Shown one piece after another: positions 1-8,645 of a DNA stretch of 64,000 nucleotides. Position 1 is the first letter of the stretch; each line of letters begins with the position of its first letter. This DNA is from Chitinophaga rupis. Lineage in GTDB: Bacteria; Bacteroidota; Bacteroidia; Chitinophagales; Chitinophagaceae. Location: positions 248,862 to 312,861 of the forward strand of contig NZ_FOBB01000011.1 of assembly GCF_900109685.1 (NCBI RefSeq), written 5' to 3'. The position numbers and the translations under genes are program-made. Below the pieces are notes generated by a model. It did not search any database. It had not been told where the DNA came from and saw nothing but the letters and a program-made list of their open reading frames with translations.

Positions 1-748
1 CTTCTCCTGCTGAGATCTGCTGCGGCCTGTATTGCTGGGTAGCACTTCTTTTATATAAGTACCCGTTTGCTTTCAGGGAATCCATTTTATGTATGAATTT
101 TTCATCGTGCAGCACATCGTCATAAGTAGCAATAATACTATCCGTACAAAAGTGCTTGCAATCATTGGTCACCGGGTCCGATTCCCAGTTAGGGTAGATA
201 CCGCCGCTTACCGGCATGCCGCAAAGGATCTTTATCTTATCTGCATTCAACGAGGAAAAAAAGCTCTTATAATGGCTGAGCATATAATCCCTTTCACTCT
301 TTTGGGTTAGCAGGTAATGGTCTGAGGGGTGGCAAGCGCCGTCATTTTCAAAAGTGTTATCCGTATCCAGGTATATAATCACGTTGCTGATGTTATATCC
401 TAAAGTATCCAGCAGCTTTAGCTTTTCATCCATACCGCCAATGCTTTCATTCCAGTTGGCATAATGGAAAAAATGTGCATTCGGGATCTTTTGCTGCAGG
501 TAACAGGCATATACACCGGTGGTACGGCTGCTGCCAAAAATGAAAGAGTTATACTTGGTGTTAGGCGCCTTCAGCAGCTTTTTGGTGGACAGATCGCCTA
601 GCTGCTGAAAGGAGTATTTCCAGGAGTAATTATTATACTGTTTAAAATCAGCATACACATCCCTTTTCATATACAGCAACGTTGGCACCAGTATCAGGAT
701 AAAAGGAATAATGCTGAAGGAAAATATTTTTACAATGAACTTGCGCAT
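1..748 (-). CDS. SGNH/DltD-like membrane-anchored protein, partner of MBOAT acyltransferase (3' end cut by window edge)
   Basis: The minus strand reads open from an ATG at 748 to the window edge, so the C-terminus is missing. One N-terminal membrane helix (about residues 7-26) is followed by an exported domain. Residues 71-78, FGSSRTTG, resemble the first block of SGNH/DltD-type hydrolases, with a likely nucleophilic serine at 73 or 74. The start lies 3 bases after the MBOAT stop codon, so the two are probably translated together. In such pairs the MBOAT protein moves an acyl group across the membrane and the SGNH-like partner places it on a surface glycan. The substrate cannot be told from sequence. 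A plain hypothetical protein remains possible because the catalytic C-terminal block is not visible. Confidence 0.7.
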   Translation of the reverse strand, partial: MRKFIVKIFSFSIIPFILILVPTLLYMKRDVYADFKQYNNYSWKYSFQQLGDLSTKKLLKAPNTKYNSFIFGSSRTTGVYACYLQQKIPNAHFFHYANWNESIGGMDEKLKLLDTLGYNISNVIIYLDTDNTFENDGACHPSDHYLLTQKSERDYMLSHYKSFFSSLNADKIKILCGMPVSGGIYPNWESDPVTNDCKHFCTDSIIATYDDVLHDEKFIHKMDSLKANGYLYKRSATQQYRPQQISAGE

Positions 749-751
749 AAC

Positions 752-2185
752 CTAAAACTGAAAATAAATAAATTCTTGTTCCTTACCTCCAAACCAGATG
801 ATGGCAAAAATGATGGCATAGTATAAGGCATACCGCAACGGTTTTTTCCACTGCAGGCCAAAATCAGCGATTGCATAGGGCTGCTCCCGGCCCCTCCACT
901 CTATTAATATGAACAGTATTACCAGCAGTATAACGGTGAGCGGTTTTACCTCCGGTATGCTAAACAGCGAAGGTTTAAAGATACCTGCAATGTAGCTGAT
1001 GGCATGGTGTATATCTGCCGCGCGGAAAAAGATCCAGGCCAGCACCGTTAAACCGAATGTGAGCAGGATGCTGAAAAATTCCCGGAACGTAGGAAAGGTT
1101 TTACCCTGTGCTACGGTTTCAAGATTATTACGGTTATTATTGGTAAGCAGCAGCGGTAAAAAGTACACGGCATTTAATGCGCCCCATACAATAAACGTCC
1201 ATGCGGCGCCATGCCAGAAACCACTTACAATAAAAATAATAAAGGTATTACGCACCTTCATCCAGGTGCCGCCACGGCTGCCACCCAGCGGTATGTACAG
1301 GTAATCCCTGAACCAGCTGGAAAGGGAAATATGCCAGCGCCGCCAGAACTCCGCAATATCGCGGGAGAAATACGGGTAAGCAAAGTTCCTTAACAGCTCT
1401 ATACCAAACAGCCTGGCTGTACCCAGGGCTATATCTGAATAACCGGAAAAGTCGGCATAGATCTGGAAGGTGAAGAACAACGCGCCCAGCACCAGCGTGC
1501 TGCCGGAGTAGGTGGCTGAATGGTTGAAGATCTGGTTGGCGTATTCCGCACAGTTATCTGCAATTACAATTTTCTTAAAAAGCCCCCACAGGATCTGCCG
1601 TAAACCGTCTACCGCTTTTGCGTAATTGAAATGCCGTTCCCGCTGGATCTGCGGCAGCAGGTGCGTAGCCCTTTCAATAGGACCCGCCACCAGCAGGGGA
1701 AAGAAGCTTACGAACAAAGCATAGTCAATAAAATTCTTTTCTGCCTTTATACGGTCTTTATAAATATCTATCACGTAAGAGAGGCCATGGAAGGTGTAGA
1801 ACGAGATGCCAATGGGCAGTATGATCTTTATGGTCCATGGATTTACGTGTAGCCCTAGCTGCGAGAGCCCATCTGCAAAAGAGGTTACAAAAAAGTTATA
1901 GTACTTGAATACGCCCAGGAAACCCAGGTTCACAGAAATACTTAACCAGAACCAGAATTTTTTCATGCCTGCACTGTTGGTATCCGACATTTTTAATCCT
2001 GTATAATAATCCAGCAGCGTAGAGAAAATAAGCAGGAACATAAACCGCCAATCCCAGCAGGCATAAAAGAAATAGCTGGCAACCAGCAGCAGGATGTTTT
2101 GCAGTTTCAGTTTGTTGTTAGCCAGCCAATAGAGCCCGAATACTATTGGTAAAAAGATGGCAAAATCAATAGAGTTAAATAACAT
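752..2185 (-). CDS. MBOAT family membrane-bound O-acyltransferase (AlgI/DltB-like)
   Basis: A 477-residue polytopic membrane protein. It has the family core: WRRWHISLSSWFRDYLYIPL at 281-300, and the region around FWHGAAW at 324-330 with the invariant histidine 325. The N-terminal segment NSIDFAIFLPIVFGLYW is typical of bacterial AlgI-type proteins. The family transfers acyl groups, often acetyl, from the cytoplasm to extracytoplasmic polysaccharides or teichoic acids. The gene directly downstream codes for an SGNH-like partner, which supports surface glycan acylation. Which polymer is modified is unknown, since no polysaccharide genes are in view. Confidence 0.9.
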   Translation of the reverse strand: MLFNSIDFAIFLPIVFGLYWLANNKLKLQNILLLVASYFFYACWDWRFMFLLIFSTLLDYYTGLKMSDTNSAGMKKFWFWLSISVNLGFLGVFKYYNFFVTSFADGLSQLGLHVNPWTIKIILPIGISFYTFHGLSYVIDIYKDRIKAEKNFIDYALFVSFFPLLVAGPIERATHLLPQIQRERHFNYAKAVDGLRQILWGLFKKIVIADNCAEYANQIFNHSATYSGSTLVLGALFFTFQIYADFSGYSDIALGTARLFGIELLRNFAYPYFSRDIAEFWRRWHISLSSWFRDYLYIPLGGSRGGTWMKVRNTFIIFIVSGFWHGAAWTFIVWGALNAVYFLPLLLTNNNRNNLETVAQGKTFPTFREFFSILLTFGLTVLAWIFFRAADIHHAISYIAGIFKPSLFSIPEVKPLTVILLVILFILIEWRGREQPYAIADFGLQWKKPLRYALYYAIIFAIIWFGGKEQEFIYFQF

Positions 2186-2303
2186 GCAGTTGGGTTATAT
2201 GGCCGGTGTTAATTACAATTCCTTATCCATGAACAACAGCATCAAATATACATCAGCGGGCTCATTTTTAATAGCACAATAAGCGCTCCTGTTGCGGCGT
2301 TGC

Positions 2304-2331
2304 AATAAAAAAGCACACCATTTGGTGTGCT
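2304..2331 (-). terminator. Rho-independent terminator of uvrA
   Basis: AGCACACCA and TGGTGTGCT form a 9-bp perfect stem with a 2-base centre at 2312-2331. On the minus strand it is followed by a T-run (2306-2311 read in reverse). It sits just after the uvrA stop and upstream of the MBOAT gene, separating the two transcripts. Confidence 0.8.
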
Positions 2332-2357
2332 CATTTAAGTAATACTTATATTAGTTA

Positions 2358-5174
2358 TTACAGGTATTTTCCCGTATAGCTTTCCTTTACTTTCTTTAAT
2401 CCCGTAGGTACCCCGGCATACAGCAGACTACCGCCACCGGCGCCGCCTTCCGGCCCCAGGTCTATTAACCAGTCGGCACTGCGTATAACATCCAGGTTAT
2501 GTTCTATCACCAGCACAGTGTGGCCCTGGTCAATGAGGGCATTAAAGGAATTCAGCAGTTTTTTAATGTCGTGGAAATGCAGGCCCGTGGTAGGTTCATC
2601 AAAAATGAAAAGGATATGCCCCTGTGCACGGCCTTTGCCCAGGAAGGAAGCCAGCTTTACACGCTGCGCTTCGCCGCCGCTCAGGGTATCGCTGCTTTGT
2701 CCCAGCTTTACGTATCCCAAACCCACATCGCTTAAGGGGCGTATTTTGTTGCACACATCTTTTTCATCTTTAAAAAAGTCCAGCGCTTCATCTACTCCCA
2801 TTTCCAGCACATCATAAATGCTTTTGCCTTTATAGTTCACTTCCAGCACTTCATCCTTAAAGCGTTTACCACCGCAGCTTTCACAGGTCAGATGCACATC
2901 TGCCAGGAACTGCATTTCTACAATCACCTCTCCTTCTCCCTTACAGGCATCACAACGGCCGCCATCCACGTTAAAGGAAAAATGTTTGGCCTGGAAACCG
3001 CGCATTTTGCTCAGCGGCTGTTTGGAGAACAGGTCGCGGATCTCATCATACGCCTTTATATAGGTAACCGGGTTAGAGCGGGATGATTTACCGATCGGGT
3101 TCTGATCTATCATCTCTATCTGGGTAACATCATCTACCGCGCCTTTTAACGCCCGGTGCTGCCCTACCCTTTCTGCAAACTCGCCTTTCAGCTTCATAAG
3201 GGCCGGGTACAGGATCTGCTTTACCAATGTGGTTTTACCTGAGCCGCTTACGCCGCTCACCACACATAGCACCTGCAAAGGAAAGTCTACGGAAATATTC
3301 TTAAGGTTATGCTGCCGGCAGCCTTCCAGGGTAATAGCCTTTTTCCATTTACGTACATGCGTGGGCGGCTCTATGGTAAGGGCGCCGCTCAGGTACTTAC
3401 CGGTAAGGCTGTTGGGATCTTTCAGCATGGTGGGATAATCGCCGGCAAAGATCACTTCCCCACCCAGGTGGCTGGCCAGCGGGCCCATATCTATAATGTA
3501 ATCCGCTTCCTCCATCATCTGCTCATCATGCTCCACTACTACCACGGTGTTACCCAGGTTACGCAGCTCTTTCAGCACGCCTATCAGGCGGTGCGTATCG
3601 CGGGCATGCAGGCCAATACTGGGTTCATCCAGTATGTATAATGAGTTGGTAAGGTTGCTCCCCAGGGAGCGGGTAAGCTGTATGCGCTGGCTTTCACCGC
3701 CGCTGAGCGTATTGGCTACGCGGTTCATGGTAAGGTAGCCCAAACCTACATCCAGCAAGGTTTTAATGCGGTGGTGCACTTCTATCAGGATCCGTTTGGC
3801 CACCTGCTGATCGTACTCGCTGAGGGTCAGCTCATCAAACCACTGCTTCAGGTCCGTTACCGGCATATCTACCAGGTCGGCAATATTTTTACCGCCTATT
3901 TTCACATACAGCGCTTCTTTACGCAGCCTGCCGCCGCCACATTCATGGCATACGGTACGGCCCCGGTAGCGCGCCTGCAGCACACGGTATTGCACCTTGT
4001 ACAGGTTCTGCTCCACCATTTTAAAGAACTCGTTGATGCCGTAAAAATGCTCGTTACCGGTCCAAAGTAGTTTTTGCTGCTCATCAGACAGTTCTGCAAT
4101 AGGCTTATGTACGGGGAAGTTGAATTTACGGGATGCTTTAATGAGCGTTTCTTTATACTCACCCATTTTTTCCCCTCGCCAGGGTGCAATACCGCCTTCA
4201 TACACGCTTAAGCGCTTATCCGGTATTACCAGGTCGGGGTCTATGCCCAGCACCTGTCCAAAACCTTCACACACCGGGCAAGCGCCGTATGGGTTGTTAA
4301 AGGAGAATAAGTTGGGCACCGGCTCCTCAAACTGCACACCATCCAGCTCAAAACGGCTGGAGAAATGCTGGTGCCGGCTACCGTCGATCTCTATCAGGCA
4401 ATCGCCTTCGCTTTCATAGAATGCTGTTTGCACACTGTCTGCAAGGCGGTGTTTATCATCTTCATCAAAATCCTTTGCCACCACGCGGTCTATCAGCACA
4501 TAGGTATTTTCGTTGATGGCGGGTTTCTTTTCCTCCAGCAGCTCCTCAATACGCTGCATTTGCCCGCCGTCCTTACCACTCATATACAGGCGGGAAAAAC
4601 CTTTCTGCATCAGGATGTTCAGCTCCTCCTTTACATCGCGTTTGGCATGCCGCCGGAAAGGTACCAGGATCTGTACTTTAGCGCCGGCAGGCAGTTTGGT
4701 AATGAAGTCCACCACATCGCTCACCTCATGCTTTTTAACCAGCTGGCCGGATACGGGCGAATACGTTTTACCAATACGTGCAAACAACAAACGCAGGTAA
4801 TCATAGATCTCCGTCATAGACCCCACGGTACTGCGGGGCGTGCGGGTGATCACCTTTTGTTCAATAGCAATGGCCGGACAAATACCTTTGATATAGTCCA
4901 CATCCGGTTTGTTCATACGCATCAGGAACTGCCGGGCGTAGGAGCTGAGGCTTTCCGCATAACGGCGCTGCCCCTCTGCATACAGGGTGTCCATCGTCAG
5001 GGACGACTTACCGGACCCTGATACCCCGGTTACTACTACCAGCTTGCTGCGGGGAATAGCTACGCTTACATTTTTGAGATTATGTACCCGGGCGCCTTTT
5101 ATGAAAATATGATCTTGTGTGCTAACTGACTGATCATCAATTACTGCTTCCTGTTTCTTAACTTTTGTAGCCAT
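2358..5174 (-). CDS. uvrA: Excinuclease ABC subunit UvrA
   Basis: The damage-sensing ATPase of nucleotide excision repair; it loads UvrB at DNA lesions. From the ATG at 5174 it has 938 residues, the normal length. Two ABC modules are seen: Walker A GVSGSGKSSL with the following RRYAESLSSYARQFL, signature LSGGESQRIQL and Walker B YILDEPSIGLH; then GVSGSGKTTL, LSGGEAQRVKLA and FDEPTTGLH. Zinc-binding cysteine pairs occur in CPVCEGFGQ, CHECGGG, CDACKGEGE and CESCGGKRF. A GTG at 5195 is in frame, but ATG 5174 begins the typical sequence MATKVKK and is preferred. It appears to be transcribed alone, with a terminator at 2304-2331 and a possible promoter at 5312-5319. Confidence 0.98.
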   Translation of the reverse strand: MATKVKKQEAVIDDQSVSTQDHIFIKGARVHNLKNVSVAIPRSKLVVVTGVSGSGKSSLTMDTLYAEGQRRYAESLSSYARQFLMRMNKPDVDYIKGICPAIAIEQKVITRTPRSTVGSMTEIYDYLRLLFARIGKTYSPVSGQLVKKHEVSDVVDFITKLPAGAKVQILVPFRRHAKRDVKEELNILMQKGFSRLYMSGKDGGQMQRIEELLEEKKPAINENTYVLIDRVVAKDFDEDDKHRLADSVQTAFYESEGDCLIEIDGSRHQHFSSRFELDGVQFEEPVPNLFSFNNPYGACPVCEGFGQVLGIDPDLVIPDKRLSVYEGGIAPWRGEKMGEYKETLIKASRKFNFPVHKPIAELSDEQQKLLWTGNEHFYGINEFFKMVEQNLYKVQYRVLQARYRGRTVCHECGGGRLRKEALYVKIGGKNIADLVDMPVTDLKQWFDELTLSEYDQQVAKRILIEVHHRIKTLLDVGLGYLTMNRVANTLSGGESQRIQLTRSLGSNLTNSLYILDEPSIGLHARDTHRLIGVLKELRNLGNTVVVVEHDEQMMEEADYIIDMGPLASHLGGEVIFAGDYPTMLKDPNSLTGKYLSGALTIEPPTHVRKWKKAITLEGCRQHNLKNISVDFPLQVLCVVSGVSGSGKTTLVKQILYPALMKLKGEFAERVGQHRALKGAVDDVTQIEMIDQNPIGKSSRSNPVTYIKAYDEIRDLFSKQPLSKMRGFQAKHFSFNVDGGRCDACKGEGEVIVEMQFLADVHLTCESCGGKRFKDEVLEVNYKGKSIYDVLEMGVDEALDFFKDEKDVCNKIRPLSDVGLGYVKLGQSSDTLSGGEAQRVKLASFLGKGRAQGHILFIFDEPTTGLHFHDIKKLLNSFNALIDQGHTVLVIEHNLDVIRSADWLIDLGPEGGAGGGSLLYAGVPTGLKKVKESYTGKYL

Positions 5175-5311
5175 GATTATTGGGCAAATTTCCACGAAAA
5201 AGTTGACAATCTGAATAGGTCCACGGTTCAGGGACCAGGCTCACTGTCGGTTGTTATTAAGCAATGTATCCGTTACAGATGCGGGAACGGTTCTGTGAAA
5301 AAGGGTTCCGC

Positions 5312-5319
5312 CAAATGTA
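5312..5319 (-). promoter_or_regulatory. Candidate uvrA promoter, TAnnTTTG-type -7 box
   Basis: The minus strand reads TACATTTG, an exact match to the Bacteroidota -7 consensus TAnnTTTG, about 140 bases upstream of the uvrA ATG. No clear -33 TTTG lies at the expected distance, so this rests on the -7 box only. Confidence 0.35.
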
Positions 5320-5674
5320 TCTCCGAAAGTAAGATTTTCTGATGAAAGTTAAGGTAACAGATACCACCGCCTTGTTCCGCTTAGCGTTTGTTTTACATTT
5401 TTTGAACTTTTGCCGGCGCCCTGACGTATATACTATCATACCATCTGAATTTGCGGTTGCCGGCTTTACCAATATGGGGTACAATTCCCCATATTAGATA
5501 TTATTCGTATAGCCGCAAATGAGCGCGGACAGCGGGGTGACAGGAACGAATAAAGCTGATAATGTTGAAGTTACGCTTTTTAGCCCGGGCGGGGCAGGGC
5601 TAACCGTTGCTGGCAGGCAAATACAGCGGGTTAAATGTATCGATGAATTCCCGGTGAAATTTATTTTGGAGAAG

Positions 5675-5704
5675 TTGTTTTTATAAACTATTCAATTATA
5701 TTTG
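5675..5704 (+). promoter_or_regulatory. Promoter of the ECF sigma gene (TTG ... TATATTTG)
   Basis: TATATTTG at 5697-5704 matches the Bacteroidota -7 consensus exactly. A TTG at 5675-5677, 19 bases upstream, fits the -33 element. The implied transcript has a leader of about 140 bases before the ATG at 5853. Confidence 0.6.
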
Positions 5705-5852
5705 CATCCAGACGAACACCTATACCCTTTAGACAGAACAGCGAATTTTAACAAAAAAAACATCCAAATTATAGCATAAACTCTACTCAAACAAACACCT
5801 ACAGACTGTTAGGTTCGTATTATTTACTCACCCGTCTATTAGTAGAAAGTTT

Positions 5853-6434
5853 ATGCAAGTAATGTATAAATTAAGCGATGAACAATTGATTACCCTTTTC
5901 AAAAAGGGGCACACCTCTGCATTGGAGGAATTAGTGCAACGGCATAAGGATAAGCTGTTTACTTCAATCGTATTACTCGTAAAAGATCCCTTCCTAGCTG
6001 AAGACATTTTCCAGGATACCTTTATTAAGATTATTGATACGATCCGCGCGGAACGTTATACGGAGAAAGGTAAGTTCCTTCCCTGGGCTATGCGTATTGC
6101 ACACAACCTGTGTGTGGACCATTTCCGGAAGATCAAGCGGACACCTGTTATTAAGACCGGCGATGATAAAGACATCTTTAATGTGCTGGGCTTCAGCGAC
6201 AGCTGTGCCGAGGACAAGATGATCACACGCCAGAGCCATGACCGGGTACGTAAGATGCTGGATATGCTGCCGGAAGAGCAACGGGAGGTAATTATCCTGC
6301 GGCACTACGCTGAATTAAGTTTCAAAGAAATTGCAGACCTCACGCAAGTGAGCATCAATACCGCATTAGGCCGTATGCGTTACGGTCTGATCAATCTCCG
6401 GAAGATGATGACGGAGAAGCAGATTTGTTTGTAA
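5853..6434 (+). CDS. ECF-family RNA polymerase sigma factor
   Basis: A 193-residue sigma-70 family factor. Region 2 is seen in ALEELVQRHKDKLFTSIV through DPFLAEDIFQDTFIKII and the -10 recognition helix LPWAMRIAHNLCVDHFRK. Region 4 follows as LPEEQREVIILRHYAELSFK and an EIADLTQVSINTALGRMRYG helix-turn-helix. ATGs at 5853 and 5862 are both possible starts. It has its own promoter and terminator and no neighbouring anti-sigma gene. That fits the widespread Bacteroidota single-gene sigma type rather than the FecI/FecR type found later in this window. Its regulon cannot be inferred here. Confidence 0.93.
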   Translation: MQVMYKLSDEQLITLFKKGHTSALEELVQRHKDKLFTSIVLLVKDPFLAEDIFQDTFIKIIDTIRAERYTEKGKFLPWAMRIAHNLCVDHFRKIKRTPVIKTGDDKDIFNVLGFSDSCAEDKMITRQSHDRVRKMLDMLPEEQREVIILRHYAELSFKEIADLTQVSINTALGRMRYGLINLRKMMTEKQICL

Positions 6435-6457
6435 TAATCCCTTTTTTGCTTGCCATC

Positions 6458-6497
6458 AACGGGCGGCCGGCGAAAGTCCGACCGCTCGTTCATTTTT
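6458..6497 (+). terminator. Terminator of the ECF sigma gene
   Basis: AACGGGCGGCCGG at 6458-6470 pairs with CCGACCGCTCGTT at 6478-6490 around CGAAAGT, with three mispairs, and is followed by a short T-run. Confidence 0.7.
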
Positions 6498-6501
6498 AAG
6501 C

Positions 6502-7041
6502 AGTTAGCTATTGGCGATTAGCTGTTAGCAGTGGACAGTTAGCAGCTGGCAGACTTTGGCGGGCTGCCAGGTTTATAGAGTGCCCATGGGGCTTTTCAGG
6601 GATTTAATTTTTTTGAGTATGCCGCCCTAGCATACCGCCTTAACTAAGTACACCTCAACTACAACTACAATTACAACAACTACAGCTGCAACTTAATTAT
6701 TTGCATCTGCACCTATCCTGCATATTTTCTGATATATACTTTCACCCACCATCATTGCAACCTTAGTTACTTGCATCCTGCCTGCTTTACGCAATTATAG
6801 CAACCGCACTTCGTCAAGTGCAATTACAAATAATTTGCACCGCTATCTATTCTTTCCCTATGCAATCATAGCAACCGTACGGCCTATTTTGTACCACCAT
6901 CTATTCATCTCATATACTTTCTACTAATTGCAACTTTAACTACCTGGCACCTACCTTACACTTCCGTCAACCACAATCACAGGCTTAATTTTCCCCACAC
7001 TACCTCCATTACTGCTAACTGCTAATAGCCAACAGCTAACT
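6502..7041. repeat. Inverted repeat of AGCTAWWAGC-type words, arms 6502-6531 and 7012-7041
   Basis: The reverse complement of the 30-base arm at 6502-6531 matches 7012-7041 at 27 of 30 positions. Both arms are built from GCTAACAGC/GCTAATAGC-like words. The right arm runs almost into the thiolase stop codon (7050-7052). Confidence 0.8.
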
Positions 7042-7049
7042 GCTAAATG

Positions 7050-8249
7050 CTAACATTTCTCATACACCACAGCCGCCCCCTGCCCTACGCCCACACACAT
7101 AGTGGCCAGCCCATAACGTGCTGCCGGTCTGCGTTTCAGCTCATGTAGCAAGGTAGTGGTAATACGTGCGCCACTGCAGCCAAGCGGATGCCCGATGGCA
7201 ATAGAGCCGCCGTTCACATTCACCTTTGCAGGATCCAGGCCCAGGTCGCGGATACAGGCCAGGGACTGGGAGGCAAATGCTTCATTCAATTCTGCCAGGT
7301 CCAGCTGCGCCGCGGTTAAGCCGGCGCGCTGCAAAGCTTTGGTAGTAGCCGGTACAGGGCCAATGCCCATAATGGAAGGGTCTACCCCTGCAATGGCCAT
7401 GGACTTTATTTGTACGATGGGTGTGAGCCCAAAGCGTTTTAAGGCGCTTTCAGAAACGATCATCACCATAGAAGCGCCGTCGTTAATACCGGACGAGTTA
7501 CCTGCCGTTACCGTGCCATCCTTTGCAAATGCAGGTTTCAGGGCGGCCAGCTTTTCCAGGAAGGTTTCCCGGGGCGGTTCGTCTTTGGAAAACACTACGC
7601 GCTCCTCCTTATTGGGCGTGATCTCCACGGGAATGATCTCCGCCTCCCACCTGCCGGCAGTAAAGGCCTCTTTATATTTTTGCTGGCTGTTAAAGGCAAA
7701 CAGGTCCTGCTGCTCCCGGCTAATGTTCCATTGCCGGGCTACATTCTCCGCAGTTTCGCCCATGGAATAAGGGTAATACATTTCCACCAGCTTTTTATTG
7801 GTAAAGCGCCAGCCAATGGTGCTGTCATGTACTTCAGCGCTGCGGCTAAAGGGGCTGTCTGCCTTGGCCATTACAAAAGGTGCGCGGGTCATGCTTTCCA
7901 CGCCACCAGCCAGGTATACCTCGCCCTCCCCGCACATCACGGCGCGGGCAGCATCCATAATAGCCTGCAATCCGCTGGCACACAGGCGGTTCACGGTATT
8001 GCCAGCCACTGTTACCGGCAAGCCAGCCAGCAAAGCAGCCATACGGGCCACATTGCGGTTATCTTCCCCGGCCTGGTTAGCATCACCGGCAATTACATCT
8101 TCAATGGCTGCGGGATCTATACCGGGATTGCGGACCAGGAGGGAACGGATCATGAGCGCCAGCATATCATCCGGCCGTACGGTCTTCAGCGCCCCGCCAT
8201 AACGGCCAATGGGCGTGCGTACCGCATCTACTATATAAGCAGCTTGCAT
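7050..8249 (-). CDS. pcaF: Thiolase, 3-oxoadipyl-CoA thiolase type (PcaF/PaaJ-like acetyl-CoA acyltransferase)
   Basis: A 399-residue thiolase from the ATG at 8249, which begins MQAAYIVDAVRTPIGRYGG. The frame stays open further upstream, but that part is encoded by intergenic repeats and lacks family similarity. The nucleophilic cysteine is in NRLCASGLQAI, the catalytic histidines in NEAFA/GHPLGCSGAR context, and the second cysteine in MCVGVGQG. ANQAGEDNRNVARMAALLAG and TIGWRF are more like PcaF/PaaJ thiolases of aromatic and phenylacetate breakdown than like biosynthetic acetoacetyl-CoA thiolases. No other pathway gene is adjacent, so a general beta-ketothiolase role is possible. Confidence 0.85.
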   Translation of the reverse strand: MQAAYIVDAVRTPIGRYGGALKTVRPDDMLALMIRSLLVRNPGIDPAAIEDVIAGDANQAGEDNRNVARMAALLAGLPVTVAGNTVNRLCASGLQAIMDAARAVMCGEGEVYLAGGVESMTRAPFVMAKADSPFSRSAEVHDSTIGWRFTNKKLVEMYYPYSMGETAENVARQWNISREQQDLFAFNSQQKYKEAFTAGRWEAEIIPVEITPNKEERVVFSKDEPPRETFLEKLAALKPAFAKDGTVTAGNSSGINDGASMVMIVSESALKRFGLTPIVQIKSMAIAGVDPSIMGIGPVPATTKALQRAGLTAAQLDLAELNEAFASQSLACIRDLGLDPAKVNVNGGSIAIGHPLGCSGARITTTLLHELKRRPAARYGLATMCVGVGQGAAVVYEKC

Positions 8250-8301
8250 ATTTTTCAAAATTGAGGTGTGAATATATGAAATCTGGCGGACTGCGTCCGC
8301 C

Positions 8302-8486
8302 GTCCATGGTCGATGGTCCATGGTCCATGGCCTACTGCGTATAGTTGATGTACGTGGTTTATGGTTATAGGTCTCAAAGCCTTCACTTATTATCCCTTCT
8401 CCAGGCCATGTTCTAACCCCACCCAACAACGGTCTTTCCTGCAGCACCTCATCTCCGCACCATGCTATGGACCATCGACCATGGAC
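8302..8486. repeat. Perfect 20-bp inverted repeat of CCATGGTCC words, arms 8302-8321 and 8467-8486
   Basis: GTCCATGGTCGATGGTCCAT at 8302-8321 has its exact reverse complement at 8467-8486, with a 145-base loop. More CCATGG words follow the left arm to 8330. Related words recur at about 32468-32498 and 48613-48679. Confidence 0.9.
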
Positions 8487-8593
8487 TAAAGTCCACGGGC
8501 CCCCTTGTACTATCCCGTTGTCTGTAATCCGTCAACTACGCACAGCTACAGTGGCCCGTAGCCCCCCACCCGTGGACTGTCAACTATTTTCAC

Positions 8594-8601
8594 TACCTTT
8601 G
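8594..8601 (+). promoter_or_regulatory. rlmN promoter -7 box TACCTTTG
   Basis: Exact TAnnTTTG match, 45 bases before the rlmN ATG. No strong -33 element is visible. Confidence 0.5.
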
Positions 8602-8645
8602 CAGCTTCTTTCCGACTGCCGTAAGGCAGACATTAACTTGAGAAT

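Larger units (their letters stand above)
5196..5852. other. Intergenic region between divergent uvrA and ECF sigma gene
   Basis: A 657-base gap. It holds a TACATTTG motif for uvrA on the minus strand (5312-5319) and a good promoter for the sigma gene (5675-5704). A minus-strand frame at 5257-5484 (75 codons, lysine/arginine-rich) has no recognisable domain and lies across the presumed uvrA leader; I do not call it a gene. The rest shows no repeat or RNA element I can name. Confidence 0.6.
6435..7049. other. Convergent intergenic region with terminator, inverted word arms and a G-poor tract
   Basis: A 615-base gap between the convergent sigma and thiolase genes. It holds a GC-rich terminator (6458-6497), two near-identical inverted arms (6502-6531 and 7012-7041), and between them, from about 6640 to 7010, a tract very poor in G on the plus strand. 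That tract has recurring TGCA/TGCAA words and no open reading frame of note. Confidence 0.7.
8250..8645. other. Divergent thiolase/rlmN intergenic region with CCATGGTCC word arms
   Basis: A 396-base gap containing a perfect 20-bp inverted repeat (8302-8321 and 8467-8486) and a TAnnTTTG promoter for rlmN at 8594-8601. No further gene is apparent. Confidence 0.7.

Noticed and set aside
5175..5195. GTG start for uvrA adding seven residues
   Set aside because: ATG 5174 begins the typical UvrA N-terminus; the added residues have no family support.
5257..5484. 75-codon basic frame upstream of uvrA
   Set aside because: No domain, no start signal, and it overlaps the likely uvrA promoter.
6435..7049. 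tRNA or small structured RNA gene in the G-poor gap
   Set aside because: No cloverleaf or conserved TTC arm can be found, and the tract is too poor in G to fold stably.
8250..8447. Upstream extension of the thiolase frame
   Set aside because: The extra 66 codons are encoded by CCATGG repeat words; the protein family starts at the ATG at 8249.
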